DNA of 64,000 nucleotides, taken from the NCBI RefSeq assembly GCF_000003815.2, contig NC_049987.1, positions 24,635,015 through 24,699,014 on the forward strand, read 5' to 3'. The notes under the pieces were generated by a model. That model was not told the origin of the DNA. It saw nothing but the letters and a program-made list of their open reading frames with translations, and searched no databases. Of this stretch, positions 1 through 13,200 are shown piece by piece. Numbering within the stretch: the first letter of the stretch is position 1; every line of letters starts with the position of its first letter. A program made the position numbers and the translations under genes. The DNA is from Branchiostoma floridae (taxonomy: Eukaryota; Chordata; Leptocardii; Amphioxiformes; Branchiostomatidae).

Positions 1-489
1 TTTACGTCACCATCCGAAATGATGAGTGCAATCCCTTACAACAAGTATGAAGATGTTAACAGTGGGGTTCAAACGTCATCTTTTGGTCTAGTGGTGATGG
101 TGTTGGGTAAGAAAACTGGCAGGCCTGGTTTCCAAATCCCGGGAACCAGGAGACTGTTTCTACTCGCCTTTGAAGTCTTGTGTTTTAAAGATGTACCAGG
201 AAGACTTGAAGTTAAACTCAGTTGTACGTACGTAGTGTTGGCGAAGGTGAACAGCCCTGTTTGTGCCTAACTTATCTCCCCCCCTGTTGGCAGAGTAGAT
301 AGTAACGGCGGTTATCTTGTGTACATGTTTGGCTTGACTTTGCTCTCAGGGCCTGTGTGTGTTTGCCATTTGCCGACCTATAATAACTGTACATCGCTTA
401 TCTCAAGTTATCTGCCGGAGTCGCTGGTCACCTGTTTTTGTGTGGAGGGGCCACGCCCCTCCCCCCTACTTGTTAGCCTGGACAATAGG
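1..489. other. Upstream DNA, no recognised feature
   Basis: No exon, RNA gene or clear repeat was recognised here. Open frames are short and show no family resemblance. Confidence 0.5.
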
Positions 490-1345
490 TCTACCTGAGC
501 ATGTTGGCCCTAGAGCCAAGGAGTTGGCATGTATAGGCCCTGGAAAGTCTGGTATCCAGGCTTAATTCAGGAGGACCTATGGTAAAATGTCCTTGGGGTA
601 ATGATATAGTCCATGAGCTAGCCTGTGTTAGCCTTGAAAATGTCTGGCATCCAGGCTAAATTCAGGAGTGCCCATGTTATATTTCCTTGTGGGCATGTTG
701 GCCTTAGAGCCAAGGAGTTGGCCTGTGTAGGCCCTGGAAACAGTCTGTTATCCAGGCTAGGAGCTGGCCTGTGTCGGCCCTGGAAAAAGTCTGGCATCCA
801 GGCTTGGAGCTGGCCTGTGTAGGCCCTGGAAACATTCTGGTATCAAGGCTAGAAGCTGGCCTGTATAGGCCCTGGAAGCAGTCTGTTATCCAGGCTAGGA
901 GCTGGTGTAAAGGCCCTGGAAACAGTCTGGCATCCAGGCTAGGAGCTGGCCTGTGCAGGCCCTGGAAACAGTCTGGTATCCAGGCTAGTAGCTGGCCTGT
1001 GTGGGCCCTGGAAACAGTCTGGTATCCAGGCTAGGAGTTGGCCTGTGTAGGCCCTGGAAGCAGTCTGTTATCCAGGGTAGGAGCTGACCTAACAGTCTGG
1101 TATCCAGGCTAGGAGCTGACCTAACAGTCTGGTATCCAGGCCAGGAGCTGACCTAACAGTCTGGTATCCAGGCTAGGAGCTGACCTAACAGTCTGGTATC
1201 CAGGCTAGGAGCTGGCCTGTGAAGACCCTTGAAACAGTCTGGTATCGAGGCTAGGAGCTGGCCTGTGTAGGCCCTGGAAGCAGTCTGGTATCCAGGCTAG
1301 GAGCTGGCCTGTGCAGGCCCTTGAAGCAGTCTGGTATCCAGGCTG
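490..1345. repeat. 46-bp minisatellite with a 32-bp short variant
   Basis: The unit reads about GGAGCTGGCCTGTGTAGGCC followed by CTGGAAACAGTCTGGTATCC and AGGCTA. Early copies (490-720) are degenerate and later ones are regular. Between about 1080 and 1210 several consecutive units are only 32 bp because the GTGTAGGCCCTGGA part is missing. Each full unit contains two small inverted repeats, GGCC..GGCC and CCTGGA..TCCAGG. The array keeps frames open on both strands by periodicity, so those frames are not genes. Confidence 0.93.
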
Positions 1346-1780
1346 CTGCATGTGCAGTAGAGCACATCCTATCATCCCTCCACACACACCTGGGCCCCCA
1401 TATGCAACAAGTGCCCCAGATATAGCTGGCCCTCCATGTTTAGACAACATATTTATTTATATTGTGGACCGCTGCCTACCGATCCAGGAGCTGGGGCCTT
1501 GCATAGCCCTTGTGGCATCTCCGCATGCCTGCCGTATTTATCATTGCGCCCGGTCCCTTTTATCCATCGGATGGAGCGGTCTGATAGTCGGTTGCTGATC
1601 GGGATAACAATACCCAGGGAAGACCCGCGGCCTAATTACGCAGTGTTTGCATAGCTTTGTGTGCGATGTTTGGCGGGACAAAGTCCCGGATTGTTTAGCG
1701 AGAGGAGGGTGTGACCCGCTGCACCTCAGCCTGTCTTTGTTGTCTCCTGTAGACACAAGTTGCCTCCAGGAATGGTTGTG

Positions 1781-2275
1781 TAGTATTCGAGTACATCCAT
1801 TGGTTCACCATTGTTTGAGGTAGGCCTTAGTACATTCTAGTCTGTCATATCCTAATACTCGTAGTATTCGAGTACATCCGTTGGTTCACCATTGTTTCAG
1901 GTAGGCCTTAGTACATTCTAGTCTGTCATATCCTAATACTCGTAGTATTCGAGTACATCCGTTGGTTCACCATTGTTTCAGGTAGGCCTTAGTACATTCT
2001 AGTCTCTCATATCCTAATACTCGTAGTATTCGAGTACATCCGTTGGTTCACCTGACCATTGTTTCAGGTAGGCCTTAGTACATTCTAGCCTCTCATATCC
2101 TAATACTTGTAGTATTCGAGTACATCTGTTGGTTCACCTGACCATTGTTTCAGGTAGGCCTTAGTACATTCTAGTCTCTCATATCCTAATACTCGTAGTA
2201 TTCGAGTATATCCATTGGTTCACCATTGTTTCAGGTAGGCCTTAGTTCATTCTAGTCTCTCATATCCTAATACTA
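1781..2275. repeat. Tandem array, six units of 81-86 bp
   Basis: The motif TAGTATTCGAGTACATCC recurs at 1781, 1862, 1943, 2024, 2110 and 2196. The first three intervals are 81 bp. The last two are 86 bp because CCTGA is inserted after GGTTCA. Units are nearly identical, so expansion is recent. Confidence 0.95.
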
Positions 2276-2367
2276 GTTTATAGACAGTGTATACACTGAA
2301 CAGTTACGTATTATCATATACTCTTTTACTCATGATAACTGTTTGATACTGGCTAGATGTGTGATGA

Positions 2368-2402
<35 letters not shown>
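2368..2402. repeat. (TA)n microsatellite
   Basis: About 16 TA dinucleotides in a row. Confidence 0.95.
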
Positions 2403-2403
<1 letters not shown>

Positions 2404-2523
2404 TGTCCTGCAATCCCAGGCCCTATTACATTCTAATCTCTCATATCTTATTGAAACCAGATCTTTACAGACAGTGCCAGTGTTGCACACCAAACGGACA
2501 AATTTTATCACAACAGTACTGTA

Positions 2524-2965
2524 TAGGGCTGGGTATCGGTACGGTGTACCGGTACAAAACCGTTTTTTCTCATTGGACCGGTCCAGAAAAACCGGACCTG
2601 AAAAAATTCGGTGGACCGGATGTTGGACCGATTGGAAAATGAACAGCTTATATGATCAGGCATTCTCACGTTTTCGGGGTTACCAGTCGAGGCAAAAACA
2701 AGAGCGAAGCAGAGTATTTCTATAGTCATTATTACGAATTTTTACAGTCAATCGCACAGAGGCAGGTAGTCTTGTAGGATTTTAAAACGCCAGTGGGAGT
2801 CGAATACTATACAAAACAGACTTCTTTGTAGCAAAATGACAATTGTTTTGAGTATCAAGTCTTCACATAATGAATTAGGTCCAGGTTCAGGTCCGGACCT
2901 GGACCTGGTCCTCTGGACCTGAACCGGACCCGGACAGGAATTTTCTGTACCGGTACCCACCCCTA
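2524..2965. mobile_element. hAT-type MITE, copy 1, with 8-bp target duplication
   Basis: Terminal inverted repeats (TIRs) start TAGGGCTGGGTATCGGTAC and end GTACCGGTACCCACCCCTA. The element is flanked by a perfect 8-bp duplication GTACTGTA (2516-2523 and 2966-2973). It has no transposase frame. 8-bp duplications and TAGGG termini are typical of non-autonomous hAT elements. A second copy lies at 50144-50576. The interior is rich in alternating CCGG/GGACC motifs that can fold back. Confidence 0.92.
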
Positions 2966-2973
2966 GTACTGTA

Positions 2974-3584
2974 TTTCTTATAACTCAAATCTACTGTTTG
3001 CTAGATGTCGTAAGATGTGTGATCAGTCTATGTAGCATGTACTGCGATCCCAGAGGAGCTTGTAACATTTATATACATGTTTTGAACCCATTGAGAGGAC
3101 CCTCGTAAATTCTCCTTCCTGACACACGCCAAGCTCTGTTGCTTGGGGGATTTTCTAGGAGCGAATGGCTGACACTTGCGTCAGTGTTATTACGTCAATG
3201 TTTGATCAGTATATGAGTCCCAAGCTCGCTGTATCTTGTATCAGGGATATCAGTTATCTCAAAGACCCCATGAGGCACATTGAAAATAGCTGGGAGACCT
3301 GCAGCTGTGGGAGACTACTAGAGTTTAGCAACCAGTGAGAACGAACTGCACAAGTCTTTTGTAAGCACTCCAAAAGCCATAGAATCTCCTTAGAACTTGA
3401 AGAACAAGGTTAGTCTAAAGGATCGGTAGTAATATGAAAGTAGGAGGAATATGATAGCACTGCCTGTTTGGTAACTAGTGAATTGTTTTGTCAGGTTGGA
3501 AAGTCACTGGACACCAATGTTCCTGTTCACAGGAAAGTGTTTTATTCAAGACTTATGTCTAAAAGCTGGCAAAATTGCCCTGAG
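2974..3584. other. Upstream DNA, nothing recognised
   Basis: Non-repetitive AT-balanced sequence with no exon, RNA or element end that I can support. Confidence 0.4.
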
Positions 3585-3910
3585 GAAGGTGACAGACAGT
3601 CAGGGAAAGGTGTGTCGGATACGACGTTAAATGGAGGTCCCGTGTATGGGGCGAGCCACACCCCATGCACGTTAAAGAACCCCCACACGTGCGATGGTGC
3701 GGTGTGCGTTGGTGCAAATCCTTCTGTCCGGAGTTGGTGATTCATTTCAAATCACCCTGATGGAGGCCTGGCGAACCTCTGTCTCGTATCAGCCACATGG
3801 TGAATTACATCATTCACCCTGACGGGAGACCTGGCGCATCCCCGTCTTGTAATTAGCCAGTGAAAGGGTATGTCACGCTGTAAGGGGCGGTATAACTCCG
3901 TCGTGTGTAA
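3585..3910 (+). repeat. SINE-like fragment
   Basis: The stretch GGAGGTCCCGTGTATGGGGC followed by GCACGTTAAAGAACCC resembles the body of the 5S-derived SINE near 42900 (GGACGTAAAACGG..GGTCCCGTG on its sense strand) and a minus-strand scrap near 34670. Two imperfect internal copies of CACCCTGA(T/C)GG follow. No pol III promoter boxes or target duplication were found, so it is probably truncated. Confidence 0.55.
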
Positions 3911-4166
3911 ACATGTGCGAACATGTGTGATCACGTCGACCGATGATGATGTTGATGTGTGTTGAATGGAACACTTGGCTGTGTGAACTTTGCTACCTAT
4001 ATTTTTGGTAAGTTTGGAAGTGTTCATTCAATCATTGTAGCGTGATTCAGGTCATCCGCATCTTGAAGCCGTCTTTCATCGTGGTCGTACTCTTTGATTC
4101 AAACATTCAAACGTTATTATTTGGGACCATATGGAAGAGTAGGTCGTCGTGTTTTGTTGATCCAAG
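3911..4166 (+). promoter_or_regulatory. Presumed 5' leader/proximal promoter of the dystrophin-like gene
   Basis: This lies directly upstream of the proposed start codon. An in-frame TGA stop at 4158-4160 precedes the ATG, and the start context CCAAGATGG has A at -3 and G at +4. I see no convincing TATA box or initiator, so the transcription start is unknown. The assignment depends on exon 1 being right. Confidence 0.35.
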
Positions 4167-4245
4167 ATGGCTGCCATGTCATTCACCTTCGATGACCTGA
4201 AGACCAGCAAAGAATCAATAAAAAGTGCCGCTCACTCCGACGAAT
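4167..4245 (+). CDS. DMD: Dystrophin-like exon 1 (start codon, N-terminal leader)
   Basis: It encodes 26 residues from [12 protein letters not shown] to HSDE plus one T. The T joins AC at the start of exon 2 to make Tyr, the residue found at this split codon in human muscle dystrophin, which also splits after codon base 1. The residues SDE just before the junction, and an F-D-D/K/S pattern upstream, resemble the utrophin leader. The start has a strong Kozak context and an in-frame stop upstream. The donor GTGGGG is weaker than usual. The frame stays open past it to 4433, so without transcript data the exon end and even the exon itself remain a prediction. It would encode the flexible leader before the first actin-binding helix. 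Confidence 0.6.
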
Positions 4246-7200
4246 GTGGGGCAGCAGCTTCGCCCATGTGGGAGGTGGCATGGAACTGGGTTATGTCCAT
4301 ACCGCCATGCCTCTTGTTGTGTGTGCAACAACGTTGTGAGGACAAAACTCCTCTTTTGTGGCAGGAATTTGCCCGAGTGTCATGGGCCCTGGCCGCGCTG
4401 AAATGGAAACCACATGGCTCAGTCGCCAGGTGAAGTAAAGGGTCAAATGTCAAGCTTTCTCCAGGTTTTCACAGTTTGACGAGGGTGTGTATGGGGGAGG
4501 GGGTTATCCTGACAGTGCCGATTTCAGAAGAACTCCTACCTATTAGAATAAAAACAAGGAAGGCAATTAAGCAATATTTGGTTGGCTGGCTACGAATAAT
4601 GGACATAAACAAAGCCTTGATGGTCTGTATGGGGGTTCCAACATCACTTTACGCTGAATTCACAAGAATTCCCTTCAGGTTACGCTTACTTTAAATCAAG
4701 GAAGGAAGTTGTGCAAAAATTGGCCACCATGGGTAATATTGGTTATGAATTACATGAATAAGATTTGAGGGTCTGCATGGGGGTCCTGACAACACTCAAT
4801 GCCGAAATCCCTATGTATCAGTGCACTATAATCACAGAAGGCATTCACAACAATTTGGTTGCTTTGCTTCCAACTATGTGAATAAGACTGCTGTCCCTAC
4901 AATTTACACAAAATCAAAATATGCTGCCTACGCCTTACAGAACAAGAATATGGACGCCTTCTTTGACAGGCATAGACTCTAGCGTGACTTAAAAAATAGT
5001 TGCCTGGGGTTACTCGACTGTCCTTCTGCCAGTTTTACTGTTTGCGGCAGGAGTTTTGGAGAGAAATACATGCCCAGGCTCTTTGATGGAAGACAAGTGG
5101 TTTGTTGAGAACCAGATTGACCTCCTTTAAGAGACTCTTGAAGTTTAAAAAAATGACGAAAACGAACGGACACGGACTTTGAACCCTGAGCTTTCCCTGT
5201 TTGTTTTTGTACCATGTGTATGTAAGATAGACAGCTCTCTATCTTCATGTCGACCTTGTCCCTCCAACGACCTGGAGGTCAAGGGACTAGGTAGGTAGGT
5301 AGTATATCATATGTATTGATATATGCTGATAGATTTACAGTGGAAGCCGCTTAATTGCACACCCAATTTGCCAGCGAATTCCGTGCATTTATCCGGCGTG
5401 TGCGATAATGCGAAGTTACCCAGTTGGACTGCACCACCAAGGAATTGGGGGATTCCGTGCAATTGACCGAACTGTGCGTTTATCCGACGTGCAATTAACT
5501 GGCTTCCACTGTATTAGGACTCAGTCAATATAATCTGTATCTCTGTTATATCATATCTGACCCTTACCTCCCTCATATCATGACCACAATGAAAAGCGGT
5601 CTGTAGGCCAAGTTAAGCTTCTAATGAATAGATAAAGGTTCAAATGAACAATCTTTGGGTGTGTTTTCGAGGTTCAAATGAACAATCTTTGGGTGTGTTT
5701 TCGAGGTTCAAATGAACAATCTTTGGGTGTGTTTCCGAGGGGAGTATCAGTGACACGCTAAGGAAACAATAGTTCTTGAAGTGGTGCTCTCTACGCTGAG
5801 GTAGTTAAACCTGAAAGTTGTTTGTCATCCACTGATTGGTTGAGCAAAATTGAGCAGTCTGGACCAGATAATATCAGCTGGCATACTTTCGGGCATGCTC
5901 CCTGGGTCGGACTGTGATCAAATGCAGCTCTGGGCAGGTGAACTGGAATATTCTGTACATTGTCAAATACCAAACTTTCACGGGCTGAGAAAATTTAACT
6001 TATTCTCGGAACTAAAGTCGTGACAAGTGCGCATTAAAAAAGGCTGTGATTTATTTGTTATCAGTAATTAAGTTCACGTTATAGTCGTGACAGTGAAAAC
6101 CGTGAACATAACAGTACATTGAAAAAATCAGGAATTACAGTAGCCTAGATACATTACCAGACCCTAACCTCAAAAATTTCTGTCATGTTTGAAGACATTT
6201 TTAAGATGGGTCTGCAGTCTGGTAACCAGGCTATTCCTCAAAGGGCTAAGCTTGTAAGGCTGAAAGAAAATGTAATGGGAGACAATTTGTTAGTTAAAGT
6301 TACAACAACAACAACAACAACTAAGATCAATCAATCAATATTCTTCATTATTATCTAAAACTACCTAGCATTTACAGCCACTTGGTACCTGCCTTTATAC
6401 ATTGATTCTGTTATAGAGTATTGTACTCTACTGTAAATGGCTGAAAGTATATAGTTAGATATGTAGGTATTTCAAACTCTAACAGGAACATTGATCTTTA
6501 ATCTCCAAGCAGATCCTACGGTAGCATAAGATACAGGGCTTTAGCCAGCTCGATTTTTATTTCCGTCAGCCAAGTCCAATCGTCGTGAAAACCGCGAAAA
6601 TTAATTTTCCATATGACACTACAAAGTAGTAAATGTTGCCATTGAGACCTTGAAAAACCGGTTTTAATGAGATTATCGTATTCAAAAGAGCGCCGACACA
6701 CATTGGCAACAATCATAGTAATAGCAAAACAAACAGTGTGTGGCTTTCACCAACCCGCCCGTGGCTTCCACCAAGGATTTTTGTCCTTCAAGGTTGACGG
6801 ATTGGTTTTAAAATTTTTCCGTCAGACGCATCAAATTTCCGTCAATTGACGAAAAAACGGACGCTGGCTAGAGCCCTGATAAGATAGTATCAAAAGCTGG
6901 CAGAGGAGTGAAGCCAGCTTAGAATTGTGTTTCCGCTACAAGGCAAATGGACACCTCTTGGCTAACTACACTCCTTGGCCAGTTTGGTACTGTCTTATGC
7001 TATCGTAGAATCTGCTTGGAGATTAATCGATCCTGGCATTTCTGAGGCCAGCTCAGGTCAGTAACATGTGCTCAGGTAGTGCTTCACACCATGTGTGTGC
7101 CAATACACATCCCCAATAAAGCCTCTAACGATTCCACAGGTGAAAAGGCCACTGTTTGGTCAGGTGAGGCGGCGAGGAAACAATGGCGGGAGGTTTCCCC

Positions 7201-10200
7201 CTGCATACCGTTACCGCGGATACCGCTTTCCAGAGTTTTTGTTTTGACGTTTTTTTGCTATAACAATGACGTCATTAAGGGAGGTAATTACTGGTCTAGG
7301 CACTTGTGGGTTTGAAAGTAGGCCAGGGTGGAATTTAATAGCAGTGGTGATGGTTTATTGGTAATAAAAACAAACACAAGCAGCACAAAGCTGGATTGTA
7401 TGTAATGTAACACTTCCTCAAGCAACTTGATATCATTGTTACGATGCTATCCAGTTACATTTCTATCCAGTTGCTTGACTAATTGTTATTTTGCTACTTT
7501 GATGTCTGACCTTTATTGATACAATTGTAAAGCTGAATTGTGGCTTTGACAACTTTTTGGTAAATAGCAGTTAAAATCTCATGAGGTCTGATTCGAAAAA
7601 ATGAATGTGTACGTTTCTACAGAAATAGAAGATAGTAAGAATGCCAAGAATACCTTTACAAGTATCCAAATCCCTGTTTAGTTTTCACGTGAAATTTGTA
7701 TGATTACAACTGATATCAGTGTATCAAAATTCTTTCTTTCATGCTTTTTTTTCTAATCTCCAAGCAGATCCCACAATGGCATAAGATAGTACCAAACTGG
7801 CCAAGGAGTGTAGTCAGCCAAGAGATGTCCATTTGCCTTGTAGCGAAACACACTCCTAAGCCGGCTTCACTCCTCTGCCAGCTTTTGATACTATCTTTAT
7901 GCTACCGTAGAATCTGCTTGGAGGTTACCTTTTTTTCCTGAGCAAGAAAAAAAAAAAGATCTGCATTGTAATCTGGACACGTTTGGCCAATCCTTTGTCA
8001 AAGGCAATTTTCCGCCCCATTGAGCAACATAAGCTCTATGGAAATCATGGCCATGATAATTACGCAGTTACTATGTGACAAGTGTCTAGCATGGTAATTC
8101 ATGATGTGTTGGGGGTGAAATTTCACAGGTCATAAATTAGATCTCTAACGACAGAAAGAACTTTATAATGGGATGTAGTTTTGGAGAAGGGTGTAGTTGA
8201 GAAAACTAGTCTAGACTGTTAGATGCTCTGTGGTGTCACAAGGGTCAAAGAGTTGTTAAAGCAGAGGAGGGCTGGCTAGCCTGTATACTTCCTAACAATA
8301 GTCAATACACACTTTACAATACACATTCCAGGTGGCAATATTATATAATGGCCCAATCATGTAGTGGTCTTTATAGAATAATTCTCTGTTTCTTCTGCCA
8401 TTGTTGGGAAAAGCTGTTGTTTTTGAAGATTTTCTTTTTAGCATATGATATAGAATGTTTTCATGCTGTTAAGAGTCATTAGACTTTAAAAATTAATTCT
8501 TTTGTTTGATGTTTTTATGATAAACGTTAGCCTTTTTAATTGTAATTTAAAAGGACAATATCATGGATATCGTCATAATCAAGGTGAGCTTGTAATGTAT
8601 TGTTATTAGGTTTTGACATTCTATGTGCAGGGACCGAAATACTTTTTTTTTTGCTACATGCAAAATTGCAAGTTGGCAAAAATTTTACGTGCAATTAGAA
8701 AAATTTACATGCAAAATACAACTAGGCGGCAATCGCGACAAGGATTGCTAGCCTGAACCGGCAAATTTTGATTACATCTAGTGAAGTTATACCAGAGAAA
8801 ATTACTGGCAAAAACAAGGACGGAAAAAGACAGACGTCCATTTGTCGTTCTGTCTAAGAGTAGGGGGTCTAATTCCTGAGAGTATTTTTTTACGGCCAGG
8901 TATTTTCAACATGCAAGATTGCAAGTTCATAATATTTTTATGTGCAAATCTTGAAAATTATGTGCAAATTGCAAGTTTAGTATGTGTATTTCGAACCCTG
9001 CATGTGTATTATAAATAAATCATTCTAGCATTCTCTCCTATGCTGGGATCACAGCAGGTGTCCTGACATGCCTAAACTTTTGCAAATTAGCTTTGTCCCT
9101 CTCGTGTGTGAGTTTCTAGGAAAGTGTGTGGACTCTCTGTACCCCTCCCGTGTTCTCAAATGTTGACACAGAGAAGTCAATGGTTCAAGTTGACCCCAAA
9201 CATTTGCACACACCAACAAACAGGAAGGACGCATCCTTACTCACACACCTGACCCCTTCAAATCCCAAAATCAACAAGGGCAAAGGTGAGAGTTCAACTG
9301 TCTCAAATTCTGTGTCACTGGATCAAATCATACTGAACTGTGATGATATAGTGTAACTGTTGCACAAGAATACAATCAACATCCAGGATAGTTCTATTTT
9401 CTAATCTTTTCTCAAGTTTTCCACTGTTCAAAATTTGCCTAACAACATTTTATATACTTTAAAAAAACCTTTTTAATTTTAATTATAACAACTTACTTTG
9501 TGAACAGGTGCACTGGTATATTTAGTTTGAAAATATAGATGTACTGGAAAAAAAGAAGAGTTCACAACATTAAGTAGAATGTCAAAACCTAATGACAAAC
9601 CTAACTAACTTAACTCTCTTTAGAGCTTGAAGCTGAAATTCTGTAGGTAACTTCAAGAAGTACTGATACACCAAAGGTTTTATTATGTTTTCTTGGCATT
9701 CTGTGAAAGGTGACTCCAGTTCACAGAAGAGGGTAAGAAAACACTTCCCATTGTCCTCCAACAATATCTATTGTAGTTCTTAGGAAACCTGACAGCTAAA
9801 GAAAAGCAAAGCTTGGAAATGAGGTGTTTTGTACAAGGTGTAACACCAAGGGAGGTAGGCCTGGCTTTTGTGATGAGTTGCAATGAAAGTGGCCTGAGTT
9901 CAGGGCAGTGTTCTCAATGATTCTAGTTTTTCTGCTGTCAAGTTTGCAAGCAAACACCTGGTAGGTTTTTTTTGTGGGTGGTTAAGGGTCAGGCTATGCT
10001 AGTTTACTCGGTCACAGGTTTCATTTCTGGCATTCCTGGCTAGTTGTTGTGTCATTGGGAAATTGACTTTCCTCACTCCACCCAGGTGTAAAAATGGGCA
10101 CCTGACGTCGGTTGGGGAGGTAAAACTAAAAGGTGGTGGAAGGAGAGGGTTGGGCTCCACCTTCCAATACTGTGCCCTAGACACAGTGGGTAACACCCCA

Positions 10201-13200
10201 ACTAATGAAGATACTCCTAGTCCTAAAGTATTTGGTGGCAATGAGTTCCACTGTATGATAGTTCTAGGAAAATATAGATTTTTGAGCACCTCAATTGTTA
10301 CTTAAAAACTACTCAATTGTGATTTGTGTTGAGCTCCAATTTTTCTTGCTCTTTTCTATGGTCGTAGTCTGTAAAAAAAACAACTTGCTGAGCCCAAATC
10401 TGTGGTTTTGTATTGAGTTAGGGATTCCCGCTTTTCACAGAGGTATATATGGGTGGCATCTTTTTATCTCTACCTGCTTGTCACGCACCTTCTCATGCCC
10501 CAGGGGCGGGGGGGATAATCTCCACAAATTGGACAACAATAGAACCGTTTTGTCTGGGTCATCAGATCTTTTGTCGGGGGTCATCAGGTCGCTTGACCCC
10601 CTTTTCAGCTCCTGTCAGCCATGACCAAACAGCTGAATGAATGTGGGATAATAAATTAGGCGCCTCCATTCAGATTTTTTACTAGATGATGTACTCTACT
10701 CCAGCCAGTGTTCAATGAAGTCCTCTCACTGTTGATGGTAGTGGGCTATGCCACTGCAATGTGGGGGAGTCAGTCCTAGAAGATTTGTTCGTGTATATCA
10801 CTTTTGTCGATGGTATTTTTGTCAGGAATTGTGTATGATGATAAATTGTCTTTGTAAGTATTAGGATGAAGTTGGTTTGGTTTTTCTAAGCTGCATTAGT
10901 TGTTTCTTTTTATGTTGAAATGGTTTGTTCCAAAGTAGGGCAGAGGAACACACTGAGGGTTTATTCATGGTTCGGGGCCAATGTAAATTTTGTGAAGGGA
11001 AGTGCACAGTGAGGCTAGCATTGTTGGAATTCCTTGCCGATATAAACACTGGCCTTTCTGTGACAGCGGAGGCACAGGCGTGGATGGCAACAGCCCGGCC
11101 GATTTGTGAGAAAAACAGGTACTTTTGTGTGTCGTCTCCCCTGTCAGCTCCCTGTGTGTGTATGTTGGAATGTTGGGCAGGTTTTCGGGGTTACCTCTTG
11201 TGTGGAGGAATGTGTTGCACATGTGGATAGGTAGTCTGCCTCCCAAAGTTTACACAATGGTGGCCCAAGGAATGTCAGGTCCTTCATAGCTGTCCCGAAT
11301 CGGGGGCGTAGTTGTACCCCTCCTTCTTCTTACTCATTGTTGTCACTTTTCCTCCAGTTACTGTTTTGTCTGGTCCAGGAAACTTTGAAGCAGTGCTGGT
11401 TTCATTGATTGCGGCGTAACTTTATCACAGACGACGTCTGATTTGCATAGCCAGTGGCCTGCCAGTCTGGCTGAGCGTTTCATTCACTGACCTACATAAG
11501 TCACTTGGAGGGGTTCCCACTGTCAAAGTCTCTCCCTGTTATTTCCAACATTAGTATGTGCAGGAGGTAGAAGCTAGAGTGTTACAGAGTAGGCTGTGCT
11601 GCCTAATTTTGCTTGTTAGAGAGCTCTTGCGATATCTAAAGGCAGCCGGGCTGTTGGGTTTCAGTTTTCCAGCAACTGCAACTACCCTGGAAGGTGTGTG
11701 TGGATGGTAGCCATATGGTGCCCTTTTTGTTTGGAGCACCGCTTTCCAAGCTTTCTTATTGCTTGGCTGCTGGCATTGCTTTAGGGATCTACTGCTAGAC
11801 TTAGGCTGTTCCAGACCAAAGGTTTGTCTTTTGGACTTGTTTTTATGTTTTCGTATAGGGAATCATTTGGAAGGTATTGAAATCAGAAACTGATTTTGCT
11901 ACCGTTATTGTATGCAAGTCTGGCTTTCCCTTGACTACCAGTGTTCCTTTACTAGGTTTTAGGGATCTACTACTAGACTTAGGCCACTCCTGACCATAGG
12001 TTTGTCTTTTGGACTTTTTTTAATGTTTTCGTATTGGGAATCATTTGGAAGATTCTGAAATCAGAAACAGTTGTTATTATTGTATGGAAGTCTTGCTTTC
12101 CTTTGGCTCCCTTCTGCTACACTTTGAACAATTTTGCCCTGAGGTTTGTCAGTTAGGCATGTTTCTTTGAGTTGTTTTATCAAATGGAATCCATCGTAAG
12201 ATTCTGAAATTCGTTGTTACTATGGCCTTTAGGCTAAGGTATACAGCCTGTCCAAGTACACTGTGCAGAAAGCTTCTAAAAACATTTCTAAACAGAGACC
12301 ATAACTGGTAAATGCTCTACTCTCTACTATCTACTCTTAGATCTTTGGAATAGGACCTGTCACAATTAGAAGTACAGTCTTATCAGAAAGCTTCCAAACA
12401 CATTTATCAATGGAGACCACAACTTTGTTGATTTCTCTGGTGAATTTATTTCAGGGGAGAGCTAAAAAGGGATACAAGGACCAGAGTCTGTTACCATTAG
12501 GAGGTGGGAGGTTTATAAACAGGTCTGGTGCCCTGGATGTTGTTTTCTGCTATCTGTGAACCTCCCGTGTCTTGTTATGGACTTTGGGTTAAAGGGCAGA
12601 AGATACATATGGTAGGATAGTTAGGAGACAGAAATTTGTTTATCGGTCAAGTGTCTTGGCACTGGTAAGAGTAGACATTGAACGTCTGTCTTAAAAGTTT
12701 ATAGGAGGGACGGAGGTTAACATCAACACTTATAATTTTAATGGTTTATATACCGCCATATGAGAAAAATTACATGAATTTCAAGTGATTCAAAGAGATG
12801 TGCCATTGCAGCATAAGTAATCCTGAGGTATATACACTTCGGATATTTTGATTTTTCAAGAAAATCTTGAGAAGGCCTCTGTAGTAAACATGGTGGTATT
12901 ATGGCACCTGGTGGAATTATGAGAGTTATATATCATCAGCTTGAAAGGGGGGGGGGGGATGGAGATACGATCCCTTGCCCCCGCTAACATAGATCTCACA
13001 TGTGTCCAGCTACATGCATAGAAGTAAGTAATAGAACTTGTTTGTCCAAGTCTCGACTATGTGACAAATATTTAGCTTGACACTGTAGTACACAAAGAGA
13101 CACTGTGGCCGCAGACTGGCTTGACTTTCAACCCGCTGAAACATAAACCACGGTCATGTCTGAAAACCATGGTCATGTCTGAAACCCGTCCCGCGTTATT

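Noticed and set aside
625-1450. Repetitive Gly/Pro/Trp frames near the left end
   Set aside because: Periodic by-products of the 46-bp minisatellite.
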